NCBI GenBank assembly: GCA_943371235.1
Contig: CALRTZ010000015.1
Location: 1 to 59,376 of the forward strand
DNA length: 59,376 nt
Origin: CAJBVG01 sp943371235
GTDB taxonomy: Bacteria; Bacteroidota; Bacteroidia; Sphingobacteriales; Sphingobacteriaceae
Reading direction: 5' to 3'
The position numbers and the translations under genes were made by a program. The notes under the pieces were generated by a model. That model saw nothing but the letters and a program-made list of their open reading frames with translations. It ran no database searches and was not told the origin of the DNA. This document shows, piece after piece, positions 35,570 through 43,244 of this stretch. Position 1 is the first letter of the stretch. Every line of letters starts with the position of its first letter.

Positions 35570-36181
35570 ATGAAAAGATATTTCAAAACATTATTATTAA
35601 TCTCTTTATCAAGTTCTGCATTTGTGGCATGTACTGAAGAAGAGGATGTTAAAACACCAACAGGTCCAACATACACAACTCTTGCTTCTTATGAAGTAAA
35701 GTTATTAGGTGGTCAAACCAATAGTACTTTGGGTAGTTTTTATTCTACTTCAGAAGACTCGATATACTTTACAACTGGTGCTGGTTTAACTATCAATCAA
35801 CCTAAAATAGATTTTATCTATTATTTTGGTTCACAAACCAACGATTCTAGTGTAATAGCTTCCCCTAAGGATGCGGTATTTAATAACCCCGACGATCAAA
35901 ATCCTCATAAAACGGTAAAAACATGGACTGTTAAGAACAATACCTTGTTTTTAAAATTAAATACAAGTGCAGCAGCGTTTATGAACATGACTAATGATTC
36001 TTTATTGGTTAATGACTTAGATTCGAATGTTACGGCTACAAAAATTACAAAGTTAAAAGTGGGGGATGTTATAGGCTTTAAAACTGTAACCGGCAAATTG
36101 GGAGCATACCATGTAAGAGCAATTAACAATACAGATGCAATTTCAAGAGCAATTACAATAGATGTAAAAGTTCAAGAATAA
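35570..36181 (+). CDS. Secreted lipoprotein, paralogue 2 of 2
   Basis: Same length (203 residues) and architecture as the preceding gene. It has a lipobox Cys21 (SAFVACTEE), an acidic linker (EEDVKTPTGP), YEVKLLGGQTN, a shared SFYSTS segment, KTWTVKNNTLF, GFKTVTGKLGAYHV and a closing ITIDVKVQE. The central part has diverged. The gene lies beyond the terminator of paralogue 1, six bases before mgtE, so it may be weakly expressed or fall in the mgtE transcript. Function is unknown. The pair looks like duplication followed by divergence of expression. Confidence 0.78.
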   Translation: MKRYFKTLLLISLSSSAFVACTEEEDVKTPTGPTYTTLASYEVKLLGGQTNSTLGSFYSTSEDSIYFTTGAGLTINQPKIDFIYYFGSQTNDSSVIASPKDAVFNNPDDQNPHKTVKTWTVKNNTLFLKLNTSAAAFMNMTNDSLLVNDLDSNVTATKITKLKVGDVIGFKTVTGKLGAYHVRAINNTDAISRAITIDVKVQE

Positions 36182-36187
36182 TTTACG

Positions 36188-37537
36188 ATGAAGCAACGCG
36201 ATGACATCTTGTTTGATTTGGAAAAAATTGAGGACCTTTTAGAGGGTTCTGAACAAGAATTGCGTTTATTTTTAGAAGAATTACATCCATCAGAAATTGC
36301 CAAAATTTTAGATCTTTTAAAAGATAAAAAACGAAAGATTGTAATTGGGTTATTGCCAATAGATGTTGCTTCTGAAGCTATATCAGAGATGGATCCAGAA
36401 TCTCATCCTGAGAAATTATTAGCTAGTTTACATACCGATTTAGTAACTAACATTGTTGAAGAGCTTTCTTATGATGATGCAACCGACATTGTTTCTCAAC
36501 TTTCTGAAGAAAAAAGAGAGGAAATATTAGAGAACATTGATGAAGAAGATGCCTCAGAAATAAGAAAGCTCTTAACATACAGTGAAGATTCTGCCGGCGG
36601 GTTAATGTCGACAGAGTTTATTAAAATTAATTTTGCTCAAAATAAACGTGATGCATTAGAAGAGGTTGCAAACCAATCTGAAGAAATTGAAAACTTCTAT
36701 GCCATTTACGTAATTAATGATGATGAACGCTTAATTGGCACGGTATCACTTAAGAATTTAATTAAAGCGAAGCCAAATGTTCAAATTGTTGAATTATTGG
36801 ACGAGAATTTAATATATGTGTTTACCGATACCGACCAAGAAGAAGTAGCACAACTATTATCGCAATATAATTTACCGGGCATTCCAGTAGTTGATAAAGA
36901 AATGAAACTTTTAGGGGTAATTTCTTTTGACGATGTTATTGATGTGTTGGAAGAGGAAACTACTGAAGACATTTTGAAGATTGCAAACGTTTCTGATGAA
37001 GAGGAATTGAGTGGTAATTGGAAAGATGCAGTTAAAAGTAGAGTCCCTTGGTTAATGGTTAATACTGTTACGGCTTTTATTGCCAGCTCAGTGATTTATT
37101 TCTACCAACCCACCATACAGAAAATAACGCTATTGGCTACCTTTATGCCTATTATTGCAGGTCTTGGTGGTAACGCAGGAGTTCAGGCATTAGCGGTAAC
37201 CATAAGGCGTATATCACTTAATACGCTGCCAGATTCTAAAGTACTCGAAACCATTAAAAAAGAAGTATTAGTTGGTATTATAAATGGATTAGTTTTTGGT
37301 GCGGTAGTTTCATTGGTAGCCATTTTTAATAATCACTCACCATTACTCGGTGTTGTAGTGTTTTTAGCCATGTTTGGTAACCTTGTAATTGCAGGCATTA
37401 CCGGTGCTTCTATACCTATTATACTAGAAAAACTAGGCTTCGACCCAGCCGTTGCATCTTCAATTATCTTAACCGCCTTTACCGACACCCTTGGCTTTTT
37501 ATTAATACTCGGACTCGGTTCTTATTTCCTATTATAG
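36188..37537 (+). CDS. mgtE: Magnesium transporter MgtE
   Basis: MgtE is a magnesium channel whose cytoplasmic domains close it at high magnesium. The 449-residue protein has the acidic N domain (about 1-125, with repeated DVAS/EEL helices), two CBS domains (about 135-260, with STEFIKINF and PGIPVVDKEMKLLGVIS) and a five-helix membrane part from residue 280. Motifs there are PIIAGLGGNAGVQALAVTIRR and a FTDTLGFL end. Length is normal. The stop codon runs directly into a palindromic heptamer repeat. Confidence 0.95.
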   Translation: MKQRDDILFDLEKIEDLLEGSEQELRLFLEELHPSEIAKILDLLKDKKRKIVIGLLPIDVASEAISEMDPESHPEKLLASLHTDLVTNIVEELSYDDATDIVSQLSEEKREEILENIDEEDASEIRKLLTYSEDSAGGLMSTEFIKINFAQNKRDALEEVANQSEEIENFYAIYVINDDERLIGTVSLKNLIKAKPNVQIVELLDENLIYVFTDTDQEEVAQLLSQYNLPGIPVVDKEMKLLGVISFDDVIDVLEEETTEDILKIANVSDEEELSGNWKDAVKSRVPWLMVNTVTAFIASSVIYFYQPTIQKITLLATFMPIIAGLGGNAGVQALAVTIRRISLNTLPDSKVLETIKKEVLVGIINGLVFGAVVSLVAIFNNHSPLLGVVVFLAMFGNLVIAGITGASIPIILEKLGFDPAVASSIILTAFTDTLGFLLILGLGSYFLL

Positions 37538-37601
37538 ATATTAGTCTTTAGTCGTTAGTCTTTAGACGGTCTAAAGACTAATGACTAATATCTAACGACT
37601 A
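37535..37601. repeat. Palindromic heptamer array between two convergent stop codons
   Basis: From the mgtE TAG to the reverse-strand TAG of the S24 regulator, the DNA is units of TTAGTCN, then their reverse complement. Left arm 37537-37567 and right arm 37569-37592 pair almost perfectly; the left has one extra unit. It could act as a bidirectional terminator. Confidence 0.85.
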
Positions 37602-38384
37602 TATACTATTTATCTTCTTCTGCATCTCCATCATAATACTCGTTAATTGGCTAATGCTCATTTCTTGTTCAGGTTCCGGAAACGACATGCTGATGTATGC
37701 TTTCGCTTTCCATATTTCCATTACATCGTCTGCAGAAATAGGATAGGGCTCGTACGATTTATTATCGGATTTTAATACCAATGATTTTTGATCTTTTAAT
37801 TTGTTTACCACTCGTTTGTAAACGATTCCATCATTTTTACTTACTACCACGTAGGTTTCATTTGATTTTAATGATTTCCAATCGTCAACATATTCGCCTA
37901 CTACGATACTGCCCGGTTGAATTGGTAACATAGAATCACCTTTTATTTCAAATGCTCTAAATGTGCCACCTTGTAACATTGGTAAATGAAATTTTGGTAA
38001 TTCCTTTACAAATTCTGGGTCGGCATATCCATTTATATAACCTGCACTAGCTTTAACAGGCACCAATTCAATATTTTCATTATCGTCTTTATCAACCGTA
38101 ATACTTAAAACTCTAAGATTACCCGCTTTTATCTCTTTTTCTTTTTCTAAACGGGTTTCTCGTTCTGCGAGCCATTTATCTGTAATTCGTTCAGAAACTA
38201 ACTCATCTACGCTAATGCCAAAATAATTAGCAATTGATTTCATGTTATCCATTTTAGGACTGGCACGATCTTCCTCGTATGCCCCAATCATTGAGCGTTT
38301 GATGCCTATAGCATCAGCAAATTCTTGTTGGGTTAAATTGTTCTTTTTTCTAAGAAATCGGATGTTTGCGCTAATTTTTTTCAT
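37599..38384 (-). CDS. XRE-type HTH repressor with S24 self-cleavage domain
   Basis: This 261-residue protein combines an N-terminal lambda-repressor HTH (residues 5-65, with LTQQEFADAIGIKRSMIGAYEEDR) and a C-terminal S24/LexA-type peptidase. The candidate cleavage site is A114-G115 in KASAGYING. The catalytic serine is in GDSML (S151) and the lysine in IVYKRV (K190), spaced as in LexA. It may be a DNA-damage-responsive repressor that cleaves itself on RecA filament. A canonical LexA is usually shorter (about 200 residues). It diverges from the GIY-YIG-like gene, its likely target. Confidence 0.85.
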   Translation of the reverse strand: MKKISANIRFLRKKNNLTQQEFADAIGIKRSMIGAYEEDRASPKMDNMKSIANYFGISVDELVSERITDKWLAERETRLEKEKEIKAGNLRVLSITVDKDDNENIELVPVKASAGYINGYADPEFVKELPKFHLPMLQGGTFRAFEIKGDSMLPIQPGSIVVGEYVDDWKSLKSNETYVVVSKNDGIVYKRVVNKLKDQKSLVLKSDNKSYEPYPISADDVMEIWKAKAYISMSFPEPEQEMSISQLTSIMMEMQKKINSI

Positions 38385-38409
38385 GTTTTTATTTTGAAAT
38401 GCTAAAATT

Positions 38410-38437
38410 ATTAGTATTATTGCATATAAAATTAGTA
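38410..38437. promoter_or_regulatory. Candidate operator: two ATTAGTA repeats 21 bp apart
   Basis: Direct repeats ATTAGTA at 38410-38416 and 38431-38437 lie two helical turns apart in the 87-base divergent region between the S24 repressor and the GIY-YIG-like gene. This is very AT-rich DNA, so chance is possible. Confidence 0.3.
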
Positions 38438-38471
38438 AAAATAATTAAATATCAAACTAAATTTTTTAGCT

Positions 38472-38846
38472 ATGGTTATCGAAACACAATGGAATGAGTT
38501 AAGTAAAGGTCCGGTATATCCTTCTAAATACCTATATTTTATTACTAATTCGAACAGATCAGCAATAATTGTTGGCCTTACAGATGATATTTATAGATTT
38601 GCTAAATCTTGTAGGAATGAGCACGATAATTTGTTTAGTCATGAAGAAATTTCACCATTTAGGCTAGTTTACTTTGAAGAATACGCAGATGTGTTCCAAG
38701 CAAAAGATCGCTATCGGTTTGTAAGTAAATGGACACGTGCCCAAAAAGAAAAGATGATTCGTTTATTTAACCAAGAATGGACGGATTTATCGGAGGCTAT
38801 TATTATGGAAGAAATGGTTAAAGAATTAACCGAAACCATTCATTAA
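38472..38846 (+). CDS. Degenerate GIY-YIG-like protein
   Basis: The 124-residue protein aligns by pattern with small UvrC/YhbQ-type GIY-YIG domains. The GIY strand is YLYFITN, the YIG strand is IIVGLTDD, and the later LVYFEEYADVFQAKDR is followed by KWTRAQKEKMIRLFNQEWTDL. Two catalytic positions differ: the YIG tyrosine is Val34 and the usual glutamate appears as Asp79. It may be inactive or changed in activity. It diverges from an S24 repressor, which fits damage-inducible control by inference. A terminator follows directly. Confidence 0.7.
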   Translation: MVIETQWNELSKGPVYPSKYLYFITNSNRSAIIVGLTDDIYRFAKSCRNEHDNLFSHEEISPFRLVYFEEYADVFQAKDRYRFVSKWTRAQKEKMIRLFNQEWTDLSEAIIMEEMVKELTETIH

Positions 38847-38873
38847 AAAACCCGATCCTAAGACCGGGTTTTT
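38846..38873 (+). terminator. Intrinsic terminator after the GIY-YIG-like gene
   Basis: AAAAACCCG (about 38846-38853) pairs with CGGGTTTTT (about 38865-38873) around a short loop. It begins within the stop codon. Confidence 0.8.
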
Positions 38874-39181
38874 ATACAACTAAACCAAAACACTCGACAG
38901 AACGCCGAGATACTTATGCTATTATACTTTAACAACATAATTTATTAAATGTTGTGCAGTACTGTTTTCTTGACAATTAAATGATAAAGTACCCTTATTG
39001 TACAAAGTACCTCGTACTGTGTATATTGTACTTTGTACGTGTACTAACCGTCATAAATGATATGGTCAATGATTAAAACTATACATCAAATCTATAAACT
39101 TAATACTTTAAATAATTACGAAATCTTTGTACATTGTAAAAAGTACATTATACAAAGTACGTTATACAACATACATTTAGC
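38874..39181. repeat. 308-base gene-free region with GTACAAAGTAC repeats
   Basis: No credible gene is present. GTACAAAGTAC at 39000-39010 and its reverse complement GTACTTTGTAC at 39028-39038 form an 11-bp hairpin stem. Another TACAAAGTAC is at 39151-39160, with partial copies around 38986, 39126 and 39140. TACATTTA near 39172 is one base off a -7 box for the alkane monooxygenase gene. Repeats may be regulatory or a mobile-like intergenic element. Confidence 0.7.
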
Positions 39182-40264
39182 ATGCGAAAAATTAACAAAT
39201 ACGGATACCTTCTAGTTTTTGCGATTCCATTAAGTATTGTGCTGAGTTACTATTCTGGCTATATATTGGCATTTTATCTATTACCTATTTTGATGTTTGT
39301 GATATTGCCCATTTTGGATCCAATTTTAGGAGTAGATAATTCAAACTACGACAAAAGCCTGGCTCAAGAAATGAAGGAGGAGAAGTATTACAGATACATT
39401 CTCTATGCATGGGTAATCGCTCAAACATCTGTAATGATATGGTTGACCTATATTTTCATTACTCAACATATCAATACCCACTTATTTATTTTATTATTAA
39501 TAAATACGATGATTATGAATGGTGGTGTGGGAATTACGATTGCACATGAGCTTGGACATAAAACCAAAAAGTTAGAAAAGTTTTTAGCTAAGTTTTTATT
39601 AATACAAGTAGGTTATGGATATTTCTATGTTGAGCATAATAGGGGGCACCATGTACACGTAGCCACCCCAATAGACCCAGCAACGGCCAAAAAAAACCAA
39701 AGCTATTTCGCATTTTGGAAGCAAGCTGTAATTGGTGGCTTCATCAACAGTATAAAAATTGAAAATGAGCGATTAGCACAGCGAAAACAAAAATCAAATT
39801 TTTGGACAAATGAAACGTACAGATTAACACTTATTTCAATTATTCTATTTTTATTAATAGGAGTTTTATCATACTATATTAATCCTGCAAGTACGCTTAC
39901 TTTAGTTTTATTTCTTGTAACACAATCTTTTTTGTCATTTAGTTTATTAGAAGCGGTTGATTATATTGAACATTATGGGATAGTACGAAAAGAACTTTCG
40001 CCAGGTGTTTATGAAAAAGTGAACCCTAAACACAGTTGGAATGCAAATTTTATATACAGTAATTATTTTTTATTTCAATTACAAAGGCATGCCGATCATC
40101 ACATGTATGCAACAAAAAACTATCAATTGTTAGATGCGTATGATGATAGTCCGCAGTTGCCGAATGGTTACCCAGCCATGGTAATACTTACATTAATTCC
40201 GCCCTTGTGGTTTAGGTTAATGAATGGTAGATTAGAGGAATGGAAAAACAGAGCTAATGAATAA
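39182..40264 (+). CDS. Alkane 1-monooxygenase / AlkB-type membrane hydroxylase
   Basis: This 360-residue integral membrane di-iron protein has six or so transmembrane helices and the eight-histidine set. The boxes are AHELGHK (H122, H126), EHNRGHHVHV (H152, H156, H157) and LQRHADHHMYATKNYQ near residue 302. The AlkB signature residues NYQ after the last box separate it from desaturases. It probably hydroxylates the terminal carbon of alkanes or fatty acyl chains using rubredoxin electrons; no rubredoxin gene is visible. It overlaps the cytidine deaminase gene by eight bases. Confidence 0.88.
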   Translation: MRKINKYGYLLVFAIPLSIVLSYYSGYILAFYLLPILMFVILPILDPILGVDNSNYDKSLAQEMKEEKYYRYILYAWVIAQTSVMIWLTYIFITQHINTHLFILLLINTMIMNGGVGITIAHELGHKTKKLEKFLAKFLLIQVGYGYFYVEHNRGHHVHVATPIDPATAKKNQSYFAFWKQAVIGGFINSIKIENERLAQRKQKSNFWTNETYRLTLISIILFLLIGVLSYYINPASTLTLVLFLVTQSFLSFSLLEAVDYIEHYGIVRKELSPGVYEKVNPKHSWNANFIYSNYFLFQLQRHADHHMYATKNYQLLDAYDDSPQLPNGYPAMVILTLIPPLWFRLMNGRLEEWKNRANE

Positions 40265-40727
40265 GATTGAAAAAACAATTTCCTACGAAAATTACAGCTT
40301 CGAAGAACTAAACGAACAAGATAAAAAATGCGTAGAGCAATCGCTAAAGGCAAGAGAGAATGCTTATGCGCCTTATTCTAATTTTAGTGTTGGAGCAAGC
40401 TTATTGTTAAGCAATGGAGAGTTTGTATTAGGCAATAATCAAGAAAACAGAGCATACCCATCTGGCTTGTGCGCAGAACGAGTAGCACTTTTTCATTTTG
40501 GCGCCAATTACAAAGATCAAATTATTAAAGCAATTGCCATTACAGCAAATAACAAAGAGCTCAACTACAAAGAAATGATAAAGCCTTGTGGAGCTTGTTT
40601 ACAAGTAATTGCTGAATATGAATTGAAACAAAAAGAAAAAATACGAATGATTTTGTATTCTGATACAAATAAAGTACTCATTGCAGAAGGAGTGGAGAAT
40701 TTTTTACCGATGATTTTCCTTTTCTAA
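40257..40727 (+). CDS. cdd: Cytidine deaminase
   Basis: This 156-residue enzyme converts cytidine and deoxycytidine to uridine forms in pyrimidine salvage. The zinc motifs are GLCAERVALFH (Cys-Ala-Glu) and KPCGACLQVIAEY, the three-cysteine arrangement of the homotetrameric class. The substrate region YAPYSNFSVGA is also present. Length is normal. It overlaps the alkane monooxygenase gene by eight bases; translational coupling is likely though the two functions are unrelated. Confidence 0.94.
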   Translation: MNKIEKTISYENYSFEELNEQDKKCVEQSLKARENAYAPYSNFSVGASLLLSNGEFVLGNNQENRAYPSGLCAERVALFHFGANYKDQIIKAIAITANNKELNYKEMIKPCGACLQVIAEYELKQKEKIRMILYSDTNKVLIAEGVENFLPMIFLF

Positions 40728-40764
40728 TTTACCACAATAGAATTTAATTAATCCCAAATAAAAT

Positions 40765-41109
40765 ATGTCAATTATTTCCATTTTAGCTCAAATTGCAGTT
40801 GCCTTGTCGATTGTAATTGTTTGGGTTTTTAGATTCAACAATGTTGAAAAAGAATTTAAACAATACGGATTAAGTGATTTAACGCGTAATATCGTAGGTG
40901 CATCCAAATTATCGTTGTCGACCTTGTTAGTAGCAGGTATTTGGTATTCAGATTTAGTGCTAATTCCAGCTTTATTATTAGCCTTTTTTATGCTTTCTGC
41001 TCAATATTTCCATTTCAAAGTTGGGAACTCAATGCAGAAAAAATTACCATCGTTTGTATTACTAGTTTTGTGTTTGTTTATAGCAGCAGTAGCTCTAAAT
41101 TTACTATAG
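40765..41109 (+). CDS. DoxX-like membrane protein 1
   Basis: The 114-residue protein has four hydrophobic helices (about 4-24, 45-62, 66-82 and 95-113) with a short FKQYGLSDLTRNIVGASKLSL segment. This fits the DoxX-like fold. These small membrane proteins are poorly understood; some have links to thiol or electron transfer. It precedes a second DoxX-like gene by one base and a Crp-type regulator by 384 bases. Both have the same size, suggesting a heterodimeric pair or duplication. Confidence 0.75.
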   Translation: MSIISILAQIAVALSIVIVWVFRFNNVEKEFKQYGLSDLTRNIVGASKLSLSTLLVAGIWYSDLVLIPALLLAFFMLSAQYFHFKVGNSMQKKLPSFVLLVLCLFIAAVALNLL

Positions 41110-41110
41110 A

Positions 41111-41449
41111 ATGACTATACAAATTTTCTTGATTGTATTTTCTAGCCTTTCATTTTTGGGTTATGGAATTGCTTATTTTACCTCTACAAAAATGAAAGAT
41201 GAATTCAAACGCTTTGGCTTAGAAAAACTTGGAGCTTTAACTGCTATACTTGAATTATTAGGGGCTGTGGGATTATTAGTAGGATTAAAACTTACCCCTA
41301 TCTTATTAATATCATCGGGTGGCCTTGCATTGTTAATGTTTTTTGGTGTAGCGGTGAGAATAAAAGTAAAAGACAGCTTTATGGTTACTATACCAGCGAC
41401 TTTTTATATGTTATTGAATGCGTATATATTTTATATGGTTTTAATTTAA
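41111..41449 (+). CDS. DoxX-like membrane protein 2
   Basis: The 112-residue protein also has four hydrophobic helices and the motif FKRFGLEKLGALTAILELLGA, which parallels the FKQYGLSDLTRNIVGASKLS of the preceding gene. Paralogy is apparent though divergent. It starts one base after the preceding stop. No enzymatic residues are visible. A role in membrane redox or stress is possible by family only. The Crp-type gene follows 44 bases later. Confidence 0.75.
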   Translation: MTIQIFLIVFSSLSFLGYGIAYFTSTKMKDEFKRFGLEKLGALTAILELLGAVGLLVGLKLTPILLISSGGLALLMFFGVAVRIKVKDSFMVTIPATFYMLLNAYIFYMVLI

Positions 41450-41493
41450 TTATTGATAGTAAGCAACATTTTCCATTAATTATTTGTTTAAAC

Positions 41494-42075
41494 ATGATCG
41501 AAAATCATTTTCTCAAAAATATTTTTGTTGAAGAAAATTTTAAAAATGACGACTTAGCAATAATTTTAAGTCAATATCAACGAGTAGAGTTTGCCAAAAA
41601 TGAGTATTTTGTTAAACAAGATACTACTGCAAACTACTATTATTTTATGGAGAGTGGCTTTGCACGATCATATGTTATTGATTTAGATGGAAACGATATA
41701 AGTACTAAATTTTTTAGTGCTAAAGATATTGTAATCGATTGGCATTCATATTTTTTAAAAACGAAATGTCGCGAGAACATACAAGCCATTACAGCCTGTG
41801 TGGCCTGGAAAATTACTTTCGAAAATTTCATGAAATTATTCAGTATAGAGGCATTTAGAGAAGTAGGGCGAACTCGTTTGGTAAATAATTATTTTGAATT
41901 AAAAAATCATTCCATTTCTATAATTGCAGACCCTGCAAAAGAGCGATATTTAAATCTTATAAAATCCAAACCGGGTATTATACAAAATGTTCCACTAAAA
42001 CAAATTGCCACCTATTTAGGAATTACAGATACTTCCTTAAGTAGAATCAGAAAAGAAATAGCGGATAAGAAATGA
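41494..42075 (+). CDS. Crp/Fnr-family transcriptional regulator
   Basis: This 193-residue protein has an N-terminal cyclic-nucleotide-binding-like beta barrel (about 15-115, with FVKQDTTANYYYFMESGFARSY). A C-terminal winged helix follows (about 150-193, with LKQIATYLGITDTSLSRIRKEI). The effector-binding loop is not the canonical cAMP motif, so the ligand is unknown. It overlaps the next membrane gene by four bases and may control its neighbours, the DoxX-like, membrane, YciI and SRPBCC genes. Confidence 0.85.
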   Translation: MIENHFLKNIFVEENFKNDDLAIILSQYQRVEFAKNEYFVKQDTTANYYYFMESGFARSYVIDLDGNDISTKFFSAKDIVIDWHSYFLKTKCRENIQAITACVAWKITFENFMKLFSIEAFREVGRTRLVNNYFELKNHSISIIADPAKERYLNLIKSKPGIIQNVPLKQIATYLGITDTSLSRIRKEIADKK

Positions 42076-42785
42076 GCCAATTAATTCATTACTTCGTGCC
42101 ACAATGGATTTCTATTATGTTTCTGATGGTAATTCCTATCCCTTTTATATTAATAGCAAACTTTGTTCGAAAAGAACTAAAACATCAATTTCCAAAAGCA
42201 TTTACTATAGTACTTGTGTTTTTTATTTTGTACTTAGTTTACATTTGCTTGGCAGGTTATATGGGCTGGTTTAACCAAGTATTATTTCCACCAAAAGTGT
42301 TATTGTTTACTACCATTCCATTTGCATTTACGCTTTTTGTGTTAGTTGTAAAAACAAAAGAGTATAATTCAATTTTAGAAAATACTGCCATAGAGAATAT
42401 TGTTAAACTTCATGTTTTCCGACTCATTGGAGTTTTTTTTGTATTTCTTGCTCTGCATGATGCATTGCCAAAACCTTTTGCATTTATTGCAGGTATTGGC
42501 GATGTATTAACTGCTATAAGTAGTGTATTTGTTGTAAAGGCAATACGTAACAATAAAAGCTATGCAAAAAAACTAACCTATATTTGGAATGTATTTGGTT
42601 CCGTTGATATACTTTTCACAGCAATTGCTGCCAATGTTATTACCAAATTGTCAATAGATACTGGTATGATGGGAGTAGATACACTTGCTATGTTTCCATT
42701 TAGTATAATACCTGCATTTGCCCCACCAATTATATTGTTCTTACATTATACCATCTTCAAAAAAATTAAACAAATTTCTGTTTAA
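42072..42785 (+). CDS. Unrecognised multipass membrane protein
   Basis: This 237-residue protein has six to seven hydrophobic helices (about 12-30, 43-62, 75-92, 110-128, 135-155, 170-192 and 208-228), with a conserved-looking LHDALPKPFAFIAGIGDVLTA-type stretch. I do not recognise the family. Its start overlaps the Crp-type regulator by four bases, which suggests the regulator and this protein are made together. It may be a transporter, sensor or enzyme; no catalytic motif is evident. Confidence 0.7.
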   Translation: MSQLIHYFVPQWISIMFLMVIPIPFILIANFVRKELKHQFPKAFTIVLVFFILYLVYICLAGYMGWFNQVLFPPKVLLFTTIPFAFTLFVLVVKTKEYNSILENTAIENIVKLHVFRLIGVFFVFLALHDALPKPFAFIAGIGDVLTAISSVFVVKAIRNNKSYAKKLTYIWNVFGSVDILFTAIAANVITKLSIDTGMMGVDTLAMFPFSIIPAFAPPIILFLHYTIFKKIKQISV

Positions 42786-42792
42786 CTCATTT

Positions 42793-42808
42793 CTTGCCCT
42801 ATGGCAAG
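42793..42808 (+). other. Small hairpin downstream of the membrane gene
   Basis: CTTGCC (42793-42798) and GGCAAG (42803-42808) form a 6-bp stem with a 4-base loop eight bases after the stop. There is no T-run, so it is a weak terminator, an operator or an mRNA-stability element. Confidence 0.4.
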
Positions 42809-42829
42809 AGTTGCTTAGTGCTAGCTCTA

Positions 42830-42837
42830 TACATTTG
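42830..42837 (+). promoter_or_regulatory. Candidate promoter -7 element of the YciI-like gene
   Basis: TACATTTG matches TAnnTTTG, 30 bases before the ATG. The -33 region is unclear (TTG at 42811-42813, 16 bases away). Confidence 0.4.
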
Positions 42838-42867
42838 TATCATTATAAACAATTAAAAAAATAAATA

Positions 42868-43215
42868 ATGGTACAGAAAAAAGAATTCATGCTTGTGTTC
42901 AGATTAGAACCCAACATCAACTATCAACCTACAGAAGTAGAATTAAATGAGATGCATCAACAATGGGGTGCTTTTATTGGAAGCATTGCTATACAAGAGA
43001 AACTGGTTAGTACGCATCAACTAAGTTTTGAAGGCAAACAAATTTTTGCCGACAAATCTGTAACAGAAGGCATCCATGTTTCAGATAAACAAACACTCGG
43101 AGGAAACATGATTATAACTGCCAACTCTATTGATGAAGCGGTAGAAATTGCTAAAAACTGCCCAATTTTATTAATGGGTGGCGGGGTAGAAGTAAGAACG
43201 ATACATGCAATGTAA
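42868..43215 (+). CDS. YciI/DGPF-like small protein
   Basis: This 115-residue protein shows the ferredoxin-like pattern of the YciI/YCII-related family: KEFMLVFRLEP at the start, an MHQQWGAFIG helix, and GGNMIITANSIDEAVEIAKNCPIL followed by a GGGVEVRTIH strand. The biological role in the family is unknown, though some members sit with sigma factors or redox genes. It is 29 bases from an SRPBCC gene. Confidence 0.8.
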   Translation: MVQKKEFMLVFRLEPNINYQPTEVELNEMHQQWGAFIGSIAIQEKLVSTHQLSFEGKQIFADKSVTEGIHVSDKQTLGGNMIITANSIDEAVEIAKNCPILLMGGGVEVRTIHAM

Positions 43216-43244
43216 AAATTAACAAATTATTAAAACCTAAAAAA

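Noticed and set aside
37535..37601. Heptamer array as a CRISPR
   Set aside because: Units are 7 bases with no unique spacers and no cas genes, so it is not a CRISPR.
38981..39076. A 31-codon open frame in the GTACAAAGTAC region
   Set aside because: Its codons come from the repeat words, and it has no promoter, leader or recognisable motif. It is probably a chance frame.
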